DNA of 64,000 nt from Pseudorhodoferax soli (GTDB lineage: Bacteria; Pseudomonadota; Gammaproteobacteria; Burkholderiales; Burkholderiaceae_C). The stretch is from NCBI RefSeq assembly GCF_003337555.1, contig NZ_QPJK01000005.1:124001-188000 (forward strand), read 5' to 3'. Position 1 is the first letter of the stretch. The number at the start of each line of letters is the position of its first letter. The notes under the pieces were generated by a model. It saw only the letters and a list, made by a program, of their open reading frames with translations. It was not told where the DNA came from and did no database searches. Below, piece after piece: positions 24,175 through 35,980 of the stretch. Made by a program: the position numbers and the translations under genes.

Positions 24175-24861
24175 TCAGCCCGGGGCGCCGGTCTCCGCCA
24201 GCCGCCGCGCATAGACCGCCAGCACGATGCGCTCCGAATGCACGAGGTAGTCCTGCAGTGCCGCGGCCGCCTCCGCGTAGCGGCCGGCCTCGGTCAGTTC
24301 CAGGATCTTCACGTTCATGTCCACATAGGGCGCATGCAGGAACTCGGCGTCCTGCAGCATGCCGAAGGCCAGCCGCAGCTCGGCCAGGATGGGGGTGAAC
24401 ATGCTGTTCAGGCGCTCGCTGTCGGCCAGTTCCACGACGGCCATGTGGAATGCCATGTTGGCCGTGCCCACGCCCGCCCAGTCGGCGGCGTCGCGGTGCG
24501 CCAGGCCGGCCTGGACCGCCGCACGCATGCGCTTCTTCGCCGGGTGCCGTGGATAGGCCTGGGCCAGCGCCTGGCACTCGATGAGCCGGCGCACGCGGTA
24601 GATGTCGATGATGGACGCGATGCTTGGCACGGCCACGCAGACACCACGGTTGGGAGCGTGCGTCACCAGGCCGTCGCGCGTGAGCATGCGGAAGGCCTCG
24701 CGCAGCGTGTTGCGCGAGACGCCCAGGTTCTCGCTCAGGCTTTGCTCGGGCAGGCGCTGGCCGGGGGCGAGCGCGCCCTCGGCGATCTGCTGGCGCAGCT
24801 GGGCGGCCAGGCGTTCTGCAAGGTTCTGGTCGGACGGGGCGGTGAGGGCAGGGGTCGGCAT
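24175..24861 (-). CDS. GntR-family regulator, FadR/FCD subgroup
   Basis: A 228-residue regulator. The winged helix-turn-helix (LAERLAAQLRQQIAEGALAP, LSENLGVSRNTLREAFRML) is followed by an all-helical FCD ligand domain (ANMAFHMAVVELADSERL) with histidines that usually bind a metal and a carboxylate. It is divergent from the 5-oxoproline operon, whose promoter region has a perfect GATTGTT-C-AACAATC dyad of the type bound by this subgroup. I infer that it represses the operon and responds to 5-oxoproline or a related acid. Start at 24861. Confidence 0.9.
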   Translation of the reverse strand: MPTPALTAPSDQNLAERLAAQLRQQIAEGALAPGQRLPEQSLSENLGVSRNTLREAFRMLTRDGLVTHAPNRGVCVAVPSIASIIDIYRVRRLIECQALAQAYPRHPAKKRMRAAVQAGLAHRDAADWAGVGTANMAFHMAVVELADSERLNSMFTPILAELRLAFGMLQDAEFLHAPYVDMNVKILELTEAGRYAEAAAALQDYLVHSERIVLAVYARRLAETGAPG

Positions 24862-24959
24862 GGCAGGCCTTTTAGCAGAAACCACCGCTGGCAGGAATGT
24901 GGAACACCCCTGAATATTTCTGGCGTGCCCATCTTGAATTCGCTCACCAATCAAATTAC

Positions 24960-25012
24960 GATTGTTCAACAATCACAATTTCATTGTTCTCTCATTCTGA
25001 TGCGATTGTTGT
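24960..25012. promoter_or_regulatory. Operator of the GntR/FCD regulator
   Basis: GATTGTTCAACAATC (24960-24974) is a perfect 15-bp palindrome, and a half site GATTGTTGTC follows at 25003-25012. Both lie in an unusually AT-rich stretch between the GntR start and the Bug binding-protein start. TTGT-N-ACAA cores are typical for FadR-type regulators. Confidence 0.7.
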
Positions 25013-25047
25013 CACTTCTCGAGCCTTCGTCCCGCCTGGAGCCACCG

Positions 25048-26019
25048 ATGTTCAACCGCCGTCCCCTGCTTGCCGCCGCTGCCCTGCTGGCCTGGTTGCC
25101 ACTGTCCGCCATGGCTGCCGACTATCCGGCCAAGCCCATCCGCATCGTCGTGCCCTATGCGGCGGGCGGGTCCACCGACACGCTGGCCCGGCTGGTGGCC
25201 GAGCGGCTGGGCAAGCAACTGGGCCAGCCGGTGGTGGTGGACAACCGGCCCGGTGCCAGCGAGCAGATCGCGATCACGCACGTGGCCAAGTCGGCGCCGG
25301 ACGGCTACACGCTGCTGCTGTCCACGCTGAGCGGCCTGGCGGTGAACCCCGGGCTCTACCCCAAGCTGCCCTACGACGTGCAGAAGGACCTGGTGCCCAT
25401 CGTGCTCGCCGCCACCGTGCCCAGCGTGGTGGTCGTGCATTCCTCGGTGCCGGTGAAGACCATGGCCGAGCTGGGCACCTACCTCAAGGGCAAGCCCGGC
25501 AGCGTCAGCTACGCCTCGGCCGGCGCCGGCACGCCCAGCCACCTGGGCATGGAGTACTACAAGCGCGCCAACGGCGTCGACCCGGTGCACGTGCCCTACA
25601 AGGGCGGCGCGCCAGCGCTGCAGGAGGTCATGGGCGGGCAGGTGCAGCTGATGATCGCGCTCGTGCCCGAGGCGATGCCCATGGTCAAGGGTGGCCGCCT
25701 GCGTGCATTGGCCGTCACCAGCAACAAGCGCCTGGCCAGCTACCCGGACCTGCCCACCGTCGCCGAATCCGGCGGGCAGGACCTGGACGTGACCTTCTGG
25801 TACGGCTTCGTCGCGCCGACGGGCACGCCGCCAGCCATCGTGGCCAAGCTCAACCAGACCATCAACCAGATCCTGGCCGAGAAGGACGTGCAGGCCAAGC
25901 TGGCCGAGATGAACCTCGATGTGGTGGGCGGCGCGCCCGCACAATTGACCGCCCTGATCAAGTCCGATGCGGCCCGGTGGAAGAAGGTGATCGACGACGC
26001 CGGCATCAAGGTCGACTGA
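25048..26019 (+). CDS. Bug/TctC-family tripartite tricarboxylate-type binding protein
   Basis: A 323-residue periplasmic binding protein: signal peptide ([20 protein letters not shown]) cut after AMA, then [20 protein letters not shown], the canonical Bug start, and [12 protein letters not shown] and [20 protein letters not shown]. Bug proteins bind carboxylates for TctAB transporters. No tctA or tctB lies nearby, as is common in Burkholderiales. As the first gene of the pcp-pxp operon it probably captures pyroglutamate or a related acid. Start at 25048. Confidence 0.9.
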   Translation: MFNRRPLLAAAALLAWLPLSAMAADYPAKPIRIVVPYAAGGSTDTLARLVAERLGKQLGQPVVVDNRPGASEQIAITHVAKSAPDGYTLLLSTLSGLAVNPGLYPKLPYDVQKDLVPIVLAATVPSVVVVHSSVPVKTMAELGTYLKGKPGSVSYASAGAGTPSHLGMEYYKRANGVDPVHVPYKGGAPALQEVMGGQVQLMIALVPEAMPMVKGGRLRALAVTSNKRLASYPDLPTVAESGGQDLDVTFWYGFVAPTGTPPAIVAKLNQTINQILAEKDVQAKLAEMNLDVVGGAPAQLTALIKSDAARWKKVIDDAGIKVD

Positions 26020-26042
26020 TCGTCTTCAACCCCAGGACACCG

Positions 26043-26702
26043 ATGACGCCCAACGCCACGCCCACCGTTCTCGTGACCGGCTTCGAGCCCTTCGACAACG
26101 ACCCGCTCAACCCGTCCTGGGAGGTCGCGCGTGCGCTGGAGGGTTGGGATTGCGGCGGCGCCACCGTGCGCGCCGTGCAACTGCCCTGCGTGTTCGGCCT
26201 GGCGGCCGAGCGGCTCGACGAGGCCCTGGCGCGGTGGCGGCCGCGGCTGGTCGTGGGCCTGGGCCTTGCAGGCGGGCGCACCGAGTGGCAGCCCGAGCGC
26301 GTGGCGATCAATTGCGACGATGCGCGCATCCCCGACAACGCCGGCCGCCAGCCCGTGGACACGGCCGTGGTCCCGGGCGGCCCCGCCGCCTACTTCTCCA
26401 CGCTGCCCATCAAGGCCATCGTGCAGGCGCTGCGTGCGGCGGGCCTGCCGGCCTCGGTCTCCAACACGGCCGGCACCTTCGTCTGCAACCATGTCTTCTA
26501 TGCGCTGATGCTCCGGCTCGCGGGCCTGCCTGGCGTGCGTGGCGGCTTCGTGCACGTGCCTTGCCTGCCCGAGCACGCGGCCCGGCATCCGGGTGCGCCC
26601 AGCATGGCGCTGGCGACGCAGGTCGAAGCCCTGCGCGTGACCCTGCGCACGGCGCTGGCCTTCGAGAACGACATCGTCGCCGGCGGCGGACAACTGCATT
26701 GA
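26043..26702 (+). CDS. pcp: Pyroglutamyl-peptidase I
   Basis: A 219-residue cytoplasmic cysteine peptidase (family C15) that removes N-terminal 5-oxoproline from peptides. The triad is visible: Glu85 in QPERVAIN, Cys148 in [10 protein letters not shown] and His171 in [13 protein letters not shown], with the conserved [11 protein letters not shown] between. Normal length. It lies 23 bp after the Bug gene and 11 bp before pxpA, so the free 5-oxoproline it releases feeds directly to the 5-oxoprolinase encoded next. Confidence 0.95.
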   Translation: MTPNATPTVLVTGFEPFDNDPLNPSWEVARALEGWDCGGATVRAVQLPCVFGLAAERLDEALARWRPRLVVGLGLAGGRTEWQPERVAINCDDARIPDNAGRQPVDTAVVPGGPAAYFSTLPIKAIVQALRAAGLPASVSNTAGTFVCNHVFYALMLRLAGLPGVRGGFVHVPCLPEHAARHPGAPSMALATQVEALRVTLRTALAFENDIVAGGGQLH

Positions 26703-26713
26703 AAGGAAGCTCC

Positions 26714-27472
26714 ATGCACATCGACCTCAACAGCGACCTCGGCGAGAGCCTGGGCGCCTGGACCATGGGCGACGACGCCGCCATGCTGTCCATCGTCTCC
26801 AGCGCCAACGTGGCCTGCGGCTTCCATGCCGGCGACGCGGCCGGCATCCTCAAGACACTGCGTGCCGCCGCCGAGCGCGGGGTGGCCGTGGGCGCCCACG
26901 TGGCCTACCCCGACCTGGCCGGCTTCGGCCGGCGCAACATGGACGTGGCCAGCGCCGACCTGCAGGCCGATGTGGTCTACCAGATCGGCGCGCTGCAGGG
27001 CCTGGCCAAAGTCGCCGGCACGCGGGTGCGCTACGTCAAGCCGCATGGCGCGCTGTACAACACCATCGCGCACGACCGGCGCCAGGCGGGCGACGTGATC
27101 GCTGCGATCCGCGCCATCGACCCCACCTTGGTGCTGGTCGCACTGGCGGGCGCGCCCCTCGTCGCTTGGGCGCGCGAGGCCGGGCTCACGGTGGTGGCCG
27201 AGGCCTTCGCCGACCGCGCCTACACGCCCGAGGGCACGCTGGTCTCGCGCCGCGAGCCGGGCTCCGTGCTGCACGACCCCGACGCCGTGGCCGCGCGCAT
27301 GCTGCGCCTGGCGCAGGAGGGCGTGGTGGAGGCCATCGACGGCAGCACCGTGCGCGTGCAGGCCGATTCCATCTGCGTGCATGGCGACAGCCCGGGTGCC
27401 GTGGCCATGGCACGCCAGGTGCGCGCGGTGCTGGAGCACGCCGGCGTGGCCGTGCAGGCCTTCGCCGCATGA
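26714..27472 (+). CDS. pxpA: 5-oxoprolinase subunit A (LamB/YcsF family)
   Basis: A 252-residue protein. It opens with [16 protein letters not shown] and contains [35 protein letters not shown] and CVHGDSPGA, all hallmarks of the YcsF/PxpA family. With PxpB and PxpC it forms the ATP-dependent prokaryotic 5-oxoprolinase that opens pyroglutamate to glutamate. AAGGAAGC before the ATG is a good ribosome site. Its TGA overlaps the ATG of the next gene, indicating translational coupling. Confidence 0.95.
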   Translation: MHIDLNSDLGESLGAWTMGDDAAMLSIVSSANVACGFHAGDAAGILKTLRAAAERGVAVGAHVAYPDLAGFGRRNMDVASADLQADVVYQIGALQGLAKVAGTRVRYVKPHGALYNTIAHDRRQAGDVIAAIRAIDPTLVLVALAGAPLVAWAREAGLTVVAEAFADRAYTPEGTLVSRREPGSVLHDPDAVAARMLRLAQEGVVEAIDGSTVRVQADSICVHGDSPGAVAMARQVRAVLEHAGVAVQAFAA

Positions 27473-29043
27473 TGCGTTTCCTGCCTGTCAACCTCGACGC
27501 ACTGCTGGTCGAGCTGGACGACCTGCCGCAGACGCTGGCCCTCTTGGCCGCGCTGCAGGCCGAGCCGCTGCCCGGCGTGCAGGAACTGGTGCCCGCGGCA
27601 CGCACCATCCTGGTCCGCTTCCGGCCCAGCGCGGTGTCGGCGCAGGCCCTGGCCACGGCGATCGCCAGCCGCCGGCTGGACCGCGCCGCCGAACGCGCGG
27701 GCCAGCTGGTGGAGATCGCGGTCGACTACCGCGGCGAAGACCTGGACGAAGTGGCCCGGTTGCTGGGCGCCACGCGCGAGCAGGTCATCGCCTGGCACAC
27801 CGGCAGCGAGTACACCGTGGCCTTCACCGGCTTCGCGCCGGGCTTCGCCTACCTGAGCGGCGGCGACCCGCGCCTGCAGGTGCCGCGCCGCAAGACGCCG
27901 CGCACCCAGGTGCCGGCCGGTTCCGTGGCGCTGGCCGGCGACTTCAGCGCGGTCTATCCGCAGCAGAGCCCCGGCGGCTGGCAGCTGATCGGCGTCACGC
28001 ACACGCCGATGTGGGATCTGGCGCGGCCGGTGCCGGCACTGCTGCAGCCCGGCTTCCGCGTGCGCTTCGTCGACGCCACGGGGCGGCCTGCACCGATGCG
28101 CACCGCCGTGCCGCCGCCGGCACAGGCGCCTCGGCACGACGGCCCGGCGTTGGAGATCCTGCGCCCCGGACTGCAGGCGCTGTTCCAGGACCTGGGCCGC
28201 CACGGCCAGGCCGGGCAGGGCGTCTCGGCCTCGGGCGCGCTGGACCAGGGCGCGCTGCGTGCTGCCAACCGGCTGGTCGGCAACGCCGCGGGCGCGGCGG
28301 CATTGGAGATCGTGGACGGCGGCTTCGCGCTGCGCAGCCATGGCGACACGGTGCTGGCCGTGGCCGGTGCCGAGGGCCCCCTCACACGCGTCGACGCCGG
28401 TGGCCGGCGCTGGCCGCAGGCGCGCGGGCAGGCGCTCGCGCTGGCAGATGGCGAATGCCTGGAGATCGGCACACCCGCAGCCGGCCTGCGCTCCTACCTC
28501 GCGGTGCGCGGCGGCTTCGCCATCGCGCCGGTGCTGGGCAGTTGCGCCACCGACACCCTGGCCAAGGTGGGGCCCGAGCCCCTGCGCGCGGGCGAAATGC
28601 TGGCCATCCAGCCCACCGCGAAGGGCGTGGTGGGCGCGCCCGAGTTGCCCGCCGCATTGCCGACACTGGAGCAGACCGTGGTGCTCGACGTGGTGCCCGG
28701 TCCGCGCACCGACTGGTTCACCGACGACGCCGTCGCCCTGCTCGCGGCGCAGAGCTGGACCGTCACGCCGCAGTCCAACCGCGTGGGCCTGCGCCTGGCG
28801 GGCGAACAGCCGCTCGCGCGCAGCCGCCACGACGAGTTGCCCAGCGAGGGCACGGCGCTGGGCGCGATCCAGGTGCCCGCGAGCGGCCAGCCCGTGCTGT
28901 TCCTGGCCGACCACCCGCTCACCGGCGGCTACCCGGTGATCGCCGCCGTTGCGCCGCACCACCTCGACCTGGCCGGGCAGATCCCGATCGGTGCACGCAT
29001 CCGCTTCAACCCCATCCGCGCGTTCGCGCCCATCGAGCCATGA
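27469..29043 (+). CDS. pxpBC: 5-oxoprolinase PxpB-PxpC fusion
   Basis: A 524-residue protein joining two subunits that are separate in Escherichia coli and Bacillus. Residues 1 to about 205 are PxpB-like (allophanate-hydrolase subunit 1: [39 protein letters not shown]). Residues from about 225 are PxpC-like (subunit 2: [46 protein letters not shown]). A Pro/Ala-rich linker connects them. Two ATGs (27469, 27472) overlap the pxpA stop; the gene's TGA overlaps an ATG at 29040 that is the relic start of a biotin carboxylase gene. Both domains look intact. Confidence 0.93.
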   Translation: MMRFLPVNLDALLVELDDLPQTLALLAALQAEPLPGVQELVPAARTILVRFRPSAVSAQALATAIASRRLDRAAERAGQLVEIAVDYRGEDLDEVARLLGATREQVIAWHTGSEYTVAFTGFAPGFAYLSGGDPRLQVPRRKTPRTQVPAGSVALAGDFSAVYPQQSPGGWQLIGVTHTPMWDLARPVPALLQPGFRVRFVDATGRPAPMRTAVPPPAQAPRHDGPALEILRPGLQALFQDLGRHGQAGQGVSASGALDQGALRAANRLVGNAAGAAALEIVDGGFALRSHGDTVLAVAGAEGPLTRVDAGGRRWPQARGQALALADGECLEIGTPAAGLRSYLAVRGGFAIAPVLGSCATDTLAKVGPEPLRAGEMLAIQPTAKGVVGAPELPAALPTLEQTVVLDVVPGPRTDWFTDDAVALLAAQSWTVTPQSNRVGLRLAGEQPLARSRHDELPSEGTALGAIQVPASGQPVLFLADHPLTGGYPVIAAVAPHHLDLAGQIPIGARIRFNPIRAFAPIEP

Positions 29044-29174
29044 AAAAAGTCCTGATCGCGAACCGTGGGGAAAACGGGAGCGAAGCGACCGTTTCACCAC
29101 ATTGCAGTGCCTGCGCAGCAGGCGACGGCGATATCGCCTGCCCCACCATCTGTACACCCAAGGACGCGCAATGA
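29040..29174 (+). pseudogene. Relic start of an older biotin carboxylase gene
   Basis: A 44-codon ORF whose first 11 residues, [11 protein letters not shown], are the canonical start of biotin carboxylases, then run into unrelated sequence ([14 protein letters not shown]). It overlaps the pxpBC stop by 4 bp (ATGA), as a real downstream gene would. The intact carboxylase starts 131 bp later with [12 protein letters not shown]; over the shared nine codons KVLIANRGE the two differ at six positions, all third-codon and silent. This suggests the original gene was replaced just after its start codon region by another copy. A GCAGGCG/CGCCTGC hairpin lies at 29118-29141 in the insert. Confidence 0.7.
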
Positions 29175-30886
29175 TCCAGAAGGTTCTCATCGCCAACCGG
29201 GGCGAAATCGCCGTCCGCATCGCCCGCGCCTGTGCCGACTACGGCGTGCGCTCCGTCGCCGTCTACGCCGACCCGGACCTCGACGCGCTGCACACCCGCG
29301 TGGCCGACGAAGCCTGGGGCCTGGCCGGCAGCCGCCCGGCCGACACCTACCTGTCGATCGACAAACTGCTGGATGTCGCCAGGAAGAGCGGCGCCGACGC
29401 TGTCCACCCCGGCTACGGCTTCCTGTCCGAGAACGCGGGCTTCGCCCAGGCCGTGCTCGACGCCGGGCTCGTCTGGATCGGCCCGCCGCCCGCCGCCATC
29501 GCCGCGCTGGGCGACAAGGTCCAGGCGCGCAAGCTGGCGCTGGAGGTGGGCGCACCGCTGGTGGCCGGCACGCCCGGCCCGGTGCAGGGCGCCGACGAGG
29601 TGCTGGCCTTCGCCGAACAGCACGGCCTGCCCATCGCCATCAAGGCGGCATTCGGCGGCGGCGGCCGCGGCATCAAGGTGGCGCGCGCCATGGACGAGGT
29701 GGCCGACCTGTACGCATCGGCCCTGCGCGAGGCCGTGGCCGCGTTCGGCCGCGGCGAATGCTTCGTCGAGCAGTTCCTGGACAAGCCGCGCCACGTCGAG
29801 GCCCAGGTCATCGCCGACACGCACGGCAACGTGGTGGTGCTGGGCACGCGCGATTGCTCGCTGCAGCGGCGCAACCAGAAGCTCGTGGAAGAGGCCCCCG
29901 CGCCGTTCCTGACGGATGCGCAGCGCGCGCGCATCCACCAATCGGCCAAGGACATCTGCGCCCGCGCCGGCTACGTGGGCGCGGGCACGGTGGAGTTCCT
30001 GCTCAGCGCCACGGGGTCGATCTCGTTCCTGGAGGTCAACACGCGGCTGCAGGTGGAGCATCCGGTGACCGAGGAGACGGCCGGCATCGACCTCGTGGTC
30101 GAGCAGCTGCGCGTGGCCGATGGGCTGCGCTTGTCCATCACCGAGACGCCGGTGCCCAAGTGCCACGCCTTCGAGTTCCGCATCAACGCCGAGGACGTGG
30201 GCCGCGGCTTCCTGCCCGCGCCCGGCCCGGTGACGGTGTTCGAGGCGCCCGGTGGCCCCGGCGTGCGCGTGGACACCGGCGTGGTCGCCGGCTCGGTCGT
30301 GCCCGGCAGCTTCGACTCCCTGATGGCCAAGCTCATCGTGACCGGTGCCACGCGCCAGCAGGCCATCGCACGGGCGCGCCGCGCGCTCAAGGAGTTCCGC
30401 ATCGAAGGACTGGCCTCGGTGCTGCCCTTCCACCGCGCCGTGATGGACCACGCCGACTTCACGGGCGAGGGCTTTGCGGTGCACACCCGCTGGATCGAGA
30501 CCGACTTCGCGAACGACCTGGCGGCTGCCGTGCCAGCCGCACCGCCAGCCGACACCACGCTGCTGCGCACCGCCATCGAGATCGACGGCCGGCGCGTGCA
30601 GCTGGGGCTGCCGGCCGCGCTGCTGGGTGGCTTGCAGGCCGCGCAGGCCGCACCGGCGGCCGAAGCCGCGGTGGACGCCACGGCCCTGCTGGCCCCCGTG
30701 GCCGGCACGGTGGTGGCCTGGAAGGTGGACGATGGCGCCAGCGTGGCCGAGGGCGATCTGCTGGCCGTCATGGAGGCCATGAAGATGGAAACCCAGGTGC
30801 TGGCGCACCGGGCGGGCCGGCTGGTCCGTGGCGTGGCGCCGGGCGCCTACCTGGCGGCCGGTGCCTTGCTCGCTCGCATCGATTGA
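29171..30886 (+). CDS. Biotin carboxylase with fused biotin-carrier domain
   Basis: A 571-residue ATP-dependent carboxylase: N-terminal domain ([20 protein letters not shown]), ATP-grasp with [16 protein letters not shown], catalytic [20 protein letters not shown] and [16 protein letters not shown], and a C-terminal biotinyl domain with the biotin lysine in MEAMKMET. This layout is that of acyl-CoA or urea-type carboxylase alpha subunits. In the pxp operon it sits where a biotin carboxylase is often annotated, although PxpABC itself needs no biotin. Its true partner is unknown. It appears to have replaced an earlier copy. Start at 29171 (MIQKV). Confidence 0.88.
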   Translation: MIQKVLIANRGEIAVRIARACADYGVRSVAVYADPDLDALHTRVADEAWGLAGSRPADTYLSIDKLLDVARKSGADAVHPGYGFLSENAGFAQAVLDAGLVWIGPPPAAIAALGDKVQARKLALEVGAPLVAGTPGPVQGADEVLAFAEQHGLPIAIKAAFGGGGRGIKVARAMDEVADLYASALREAVAAFGRGECFVEQFLDKPRHVEAQVIADTHGNVVVLGTRDCSLQRRNQKLVEEAPAPFLTDAQRARIHQSAKDICARAGYVGAGTVEFLLSATGSISFLEVNTRLQVEHPVTEETAGIDLVVEQLRVADGLRLSITETPVPKCHAFEFRINAEDVGRGFLPAPGPVTVFEAPGGPGVRVDTGVVAGSVVPGSFDSLMAKLIVTGATRQQAIARARRALKEFRIEGLASVLPFHRAVMDHADFTGEGFAVHTRWIETDFANDLAAAVPAAPPADTTLLRTAIEIDGRRVQLGLPAALLGGLQAAQAAPAAEAAVDATALLAPVAGTVVAWKVDDGASVAEGDLLAVMEAMKMETQVLAHRAGRLVRGVAPGAYLAAGALLARID

Positions 30887-30942
30887 GGAGCGTTCGCCAG
30901 GTGGGGCTGCGCTATAGGTGTTTTCCCGCCGCGACGAGACTT

Positions 30943-30962
30943 TGTCCACCCAATCGTGGACA
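30943..30962. promoter_or_regulatory. Palindrome before the signalling island
   Basis: TGTCCAC (30943-30949) and GTGGACA (30956-30962) are perfect inverted repeats 6 bp apart. They lie 57 bp after the carboxylase stop and 98 bp before the first kinase start. They could be a terminator stem without a T-run or a binding site for a regulator of the island. Confidence 0.45.
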
Positions 30963-31060
30963 TTTGCGGCTCTGCCCCGCGCCGGACCTGACGCATGGAG
31001 GGTGCGAGCGGTCATAGTCCGCCGCGTCGCCGCGCCCATGGATGGCCGGTGCTGCCTTCC

Positions 31061-32497
<1,437 letters not shown>

Positions 32498-32498
32498 C

Positions 32499-32854
32499 AT
32501 GCCGCGCATCCTGCTGGTCGAGGACAACGAGCTCAACCGCGACATGCTGTCGCGCCGGCTGGCGCGCCGCGGCTACGAGGTGGTCATGGCCGTCGATGGC
32601 CTGCAGGCGCTGGACATGGCCGCCAGCACCGGGCCGGCGCTGGTGTTGATGGACATGAGCCTGCCGCTCATGGATGGCTGGGAGACCACGCGCCGCCTCA
32701 AGGCCGATCCGGCGCTGCACGCGATCCCGGTGATCGCGCTCACCGCGCACGCCATGGAGGGCGACCGCGAACGCGCGCTGGCCGCGGGCTGCGACGACTT
32801 CGACACCAAGCCCATCGAGTTCGAACGCCTGTTGGGCAAGATCGAAGGCCTGCT

Positions 32855-32858
<4 letters not shown>
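32499..32858 (+). CDS. Single-domain response regulator (receiver only)
   Basis: A 119-residue protein consisting only of a receiver: acidic Glu8/Asp9 in LLVEDNELNRDML, phospho-acceptor Asp52 in LMDMSLPLMDGWETTRRLKA, Thr82 in ALTAHAMEGDRE and Lys104 in FDTKPIE. It lacks an output domain, like CheY or DivK, and must act by binding a partner or passing phosphate on. It lies between two paralogous kinases: 1 bp after kinase 1 and overlapping kinase 2 by 4 bp. The ELNRDML helix is shared with the receiver of the PP2C phosphatase encoded at the end of the island. Confidence 0.93.
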
Positions 32859-34269
<1,411 letters not shown>

Positions 34270-34273
<4 letters not shown>

Positions 34274-34746
34274 CAGGCCGCGGCGGCGTGGACCAGGGGT
34301 ACTCCGACCGCGTCGCCTGCCGTGCCGAGATGGTGAACCTGCCGCAGCTGCTGGCCCTGGTGGCCCGTGCCGGCCAGCACCTGCGGCTGGACGCCCAGGC
34401 GCTGCACGACCTGCAGCTGATCACCGAGGAGGCGTGCGTCAATGTCATGCGGCACGCCTATCCGGTCGGGCAGCCGGGGCCGCTGGCCTTGGCCGTGCAG
34501 GCCGTGCAGGACGGAGCCGGGCGCCGCCTCGTGCTGACGCTCACCGACCAGGGCCGCCCCTTCGATCCGCTGGCGATGGCGCCGGTCGACACCCGTGCCG
34601 CGGCCGAGGCGCGCGCGCCCGGTGGCCTGGGTGTGCACCTGGTGCGCCAGCTGTCGGACCGCCAGCACTACCGGCGCGACCCGCGGCAAGGCAATGTCCT
34701 GACCATCGAGAAGCAGCTTGCGCCGGCCCCATCCAATCGACTTTGA
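34270..34746 (+). CDS. RsbW/SpoIIAB-like anti-sigma serine kinase (HATPase_c_2)
   Basis: A 158-residue GHKL ATPase of the anti-sigma kinase type. The N-box is ITEEACVNVMRHAYP (Glu53, Asn58), the G1 box LTDQGRPFDP and the G2 box GGLGVHLVRQL. Such proteins bind a STAS antagonist or a sigma factor and phosphorylate the STAS serine. The next gene encodes a STAS protein, completing a kinase/antagonist pair. No sigma factor gene is adjacent; the target may lie elsewhere or be another protein in the island. Start overlaps the kinase 2 stop by 4 bp. Confidence 0.9.
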
Positions 34747-34757
34747 GGAGAACACAC

Positions 34758-35102
34758 TTGCAGATCGCCACGACCCAACACGACACGGTCCTCGTCCTGG
34801 CCATTGCCGGCAGCGTCGACAGCCTCAGTGCCGATGCGCTCACGCAGCGCTTTGCCGAGGCGATCGACCAGGGCGCCGTGCACCTGGTCGCCGACTTCGC
34901 GCAGGTCAGCTACACCAGCAGCGCCGGCCTGCGCGCCTTGCTCGGCACCGTCAAGCGCTGCCGCCTGGGTGGCGGCGACCTGCGTTTGGCGGCGCTGCAG
35001 CCGCCGGTGGCGCGGGTGCTGGAGATCGCCGGGTTCACGAGCATCCTCAACATCTTCGCGGACGTGCCGGACGCGGTGGCGAGCTTCGGGGGCGCGGCAT
35101 GA
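34758..35102 (+). CDS. STAS-domain anti-sigma antagonist (TTG start)
   Basis: A 114-residue STAS protein: a beta strand VLVLAIAGSVDS, then VSYTSSAGLRALLG with the phosphorylatable serine (Ser54/55), as in RsbV and SpoIIAA. The only start that gives a normal N-terminus is TTG at 34758, 7 bp after a strong GAGGAG. The open frame continues upstream to 34434 only as a shadow of the ATPase gene. It is presumably phosphorylated by the neighbouring RsbW-like kinase and dephosphorylated by the PP2C phosphatase encoded at 35949. Its stop overlaps the patatin start. Confidence 0.9.
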   Translation: MQIATTQHDTVLVLAIAGSVDSLSADALTQRFAEAIDQGAVHLVADFAQVSYTSSAGLRALLGTVKRCRLGGGDLRLAALQPPVARVLEIAGFTSILNIFADVPDAVASFGGAA

Positions 35103-35980
35103 CCGGGGCGCTGGCCCGCCAGCCGACGGTGACGCTGGTGATCGGCTCGGGCAGCGTCAAATGCGCGGCCTCCATCGGCGTGGTCAAGGCGCTGGCCGAT
35201 GCCGGCATCGGCATCGACCGGGTGGTCGGCTGCAGCGGCGGCGCGCTGTTCGCGGCCGGCGTGGCCTTCGGCTTCGACGCGGCCCGCATGACCGACATCA
35301 CGCTGCGCGCCTGGACGCGCAAGGTCACCTCCAAGCGCAACCACATGGGCATGCTGCGCCTGCTGGCGCCCAAGCTGTTCGGTTTCCGCGCGGAGACCTT
35401 CGGCCTGCGCGACGATGCGCCGATGCTGGCCGCGTTCCGCGAGGTCTTCGGCGACCGGCGCATCGAGGACGCGCCGATCCCGCTGCACATCACGGCCACC
35501 GATTTCGCCAACGGCGATCTGGTCGAGCTCTCGCGCGGCGACCTGGTCTCGGCGCTGCGTGCCAGCGCCTCTCTGCCGCTGGCCTTCAAGCCCGTGGCCC
35601 TGGGCGGGCGCCTGCTGGTCGACGGTTACCTGGCCGATCCCATGCCGGTCAGCGTGGCGATGAAGAACGGCAGCCGCGTCATCGTCGCGCTGGGATTCGA
35701 GACGCCCTACCAGGAGAACATCCGCAGCGCCGGCCGCTTCGCGTCGCAGCTCAGCGCGATCCTGGCCAACAACCTGCAGAAGTCGCGCGTGGCCTTCCAC
35801 AGCGCCACGCACCACTCGGAAATGATCCTCATCGTGCCGCAGTTCAAGGAACGCGTGCGCCTGTTCGACACCCACAAGGTGCCCTACATCATCCAGGAGG
35901 GCGAGGCGGCCGCGCGCCAGCAGCTGCCCTACCTGCAGGCGCTGTTCGATGCCGACCGCCAGCGCCTTGCCGTCGCCTGA
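35099..35980 (+). CDS. Patatin-like phospholipase
   Basis: A 293-residue putative lipid acyl hydrolase. The oxyanion loop is GSGSVKCAASIGVVKAL, the nucleophile Ser46 lies in GCSGG and the catalytic Asp175 in VDGYLADPMPV, so the Ser-Asp dyad is complete. No signal peptide is visible, suggesting a cytoplasmic or membrane-face location. The ATG overlaps the STAS stop by 4 bp and its 3' end overlaps the phosphatase gene, so it is embedded in the partner-switch operon and may be its effector. Activity on membrane lipids is inferred from the family. Confidence 0.9.
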   Translation: MTGALARQPTVTLVIGSGSVKCAASIGVVKALADAGIGIDRVVGCSGGALFAAGVAFGFDAARMTDITLRAWTRKVTSKRNHMGMLRLLAPKLFGFRAETFGLRDDAPMLAAFREVFGDRRIEDAPIPLHITATDFANGDLVELSRGDLVSALRASASLPLAFKPVALGGRLLVDGYLADPMPVSVAMKNGSRVIVALGFETPYQENIRSAGRFASQLSAILANNLQKSRVAFHSATHHSEMILIVPQFKERVRLFDTHKVPYIIQEGEAAARQQLPYLQALFDADRQRLAVA

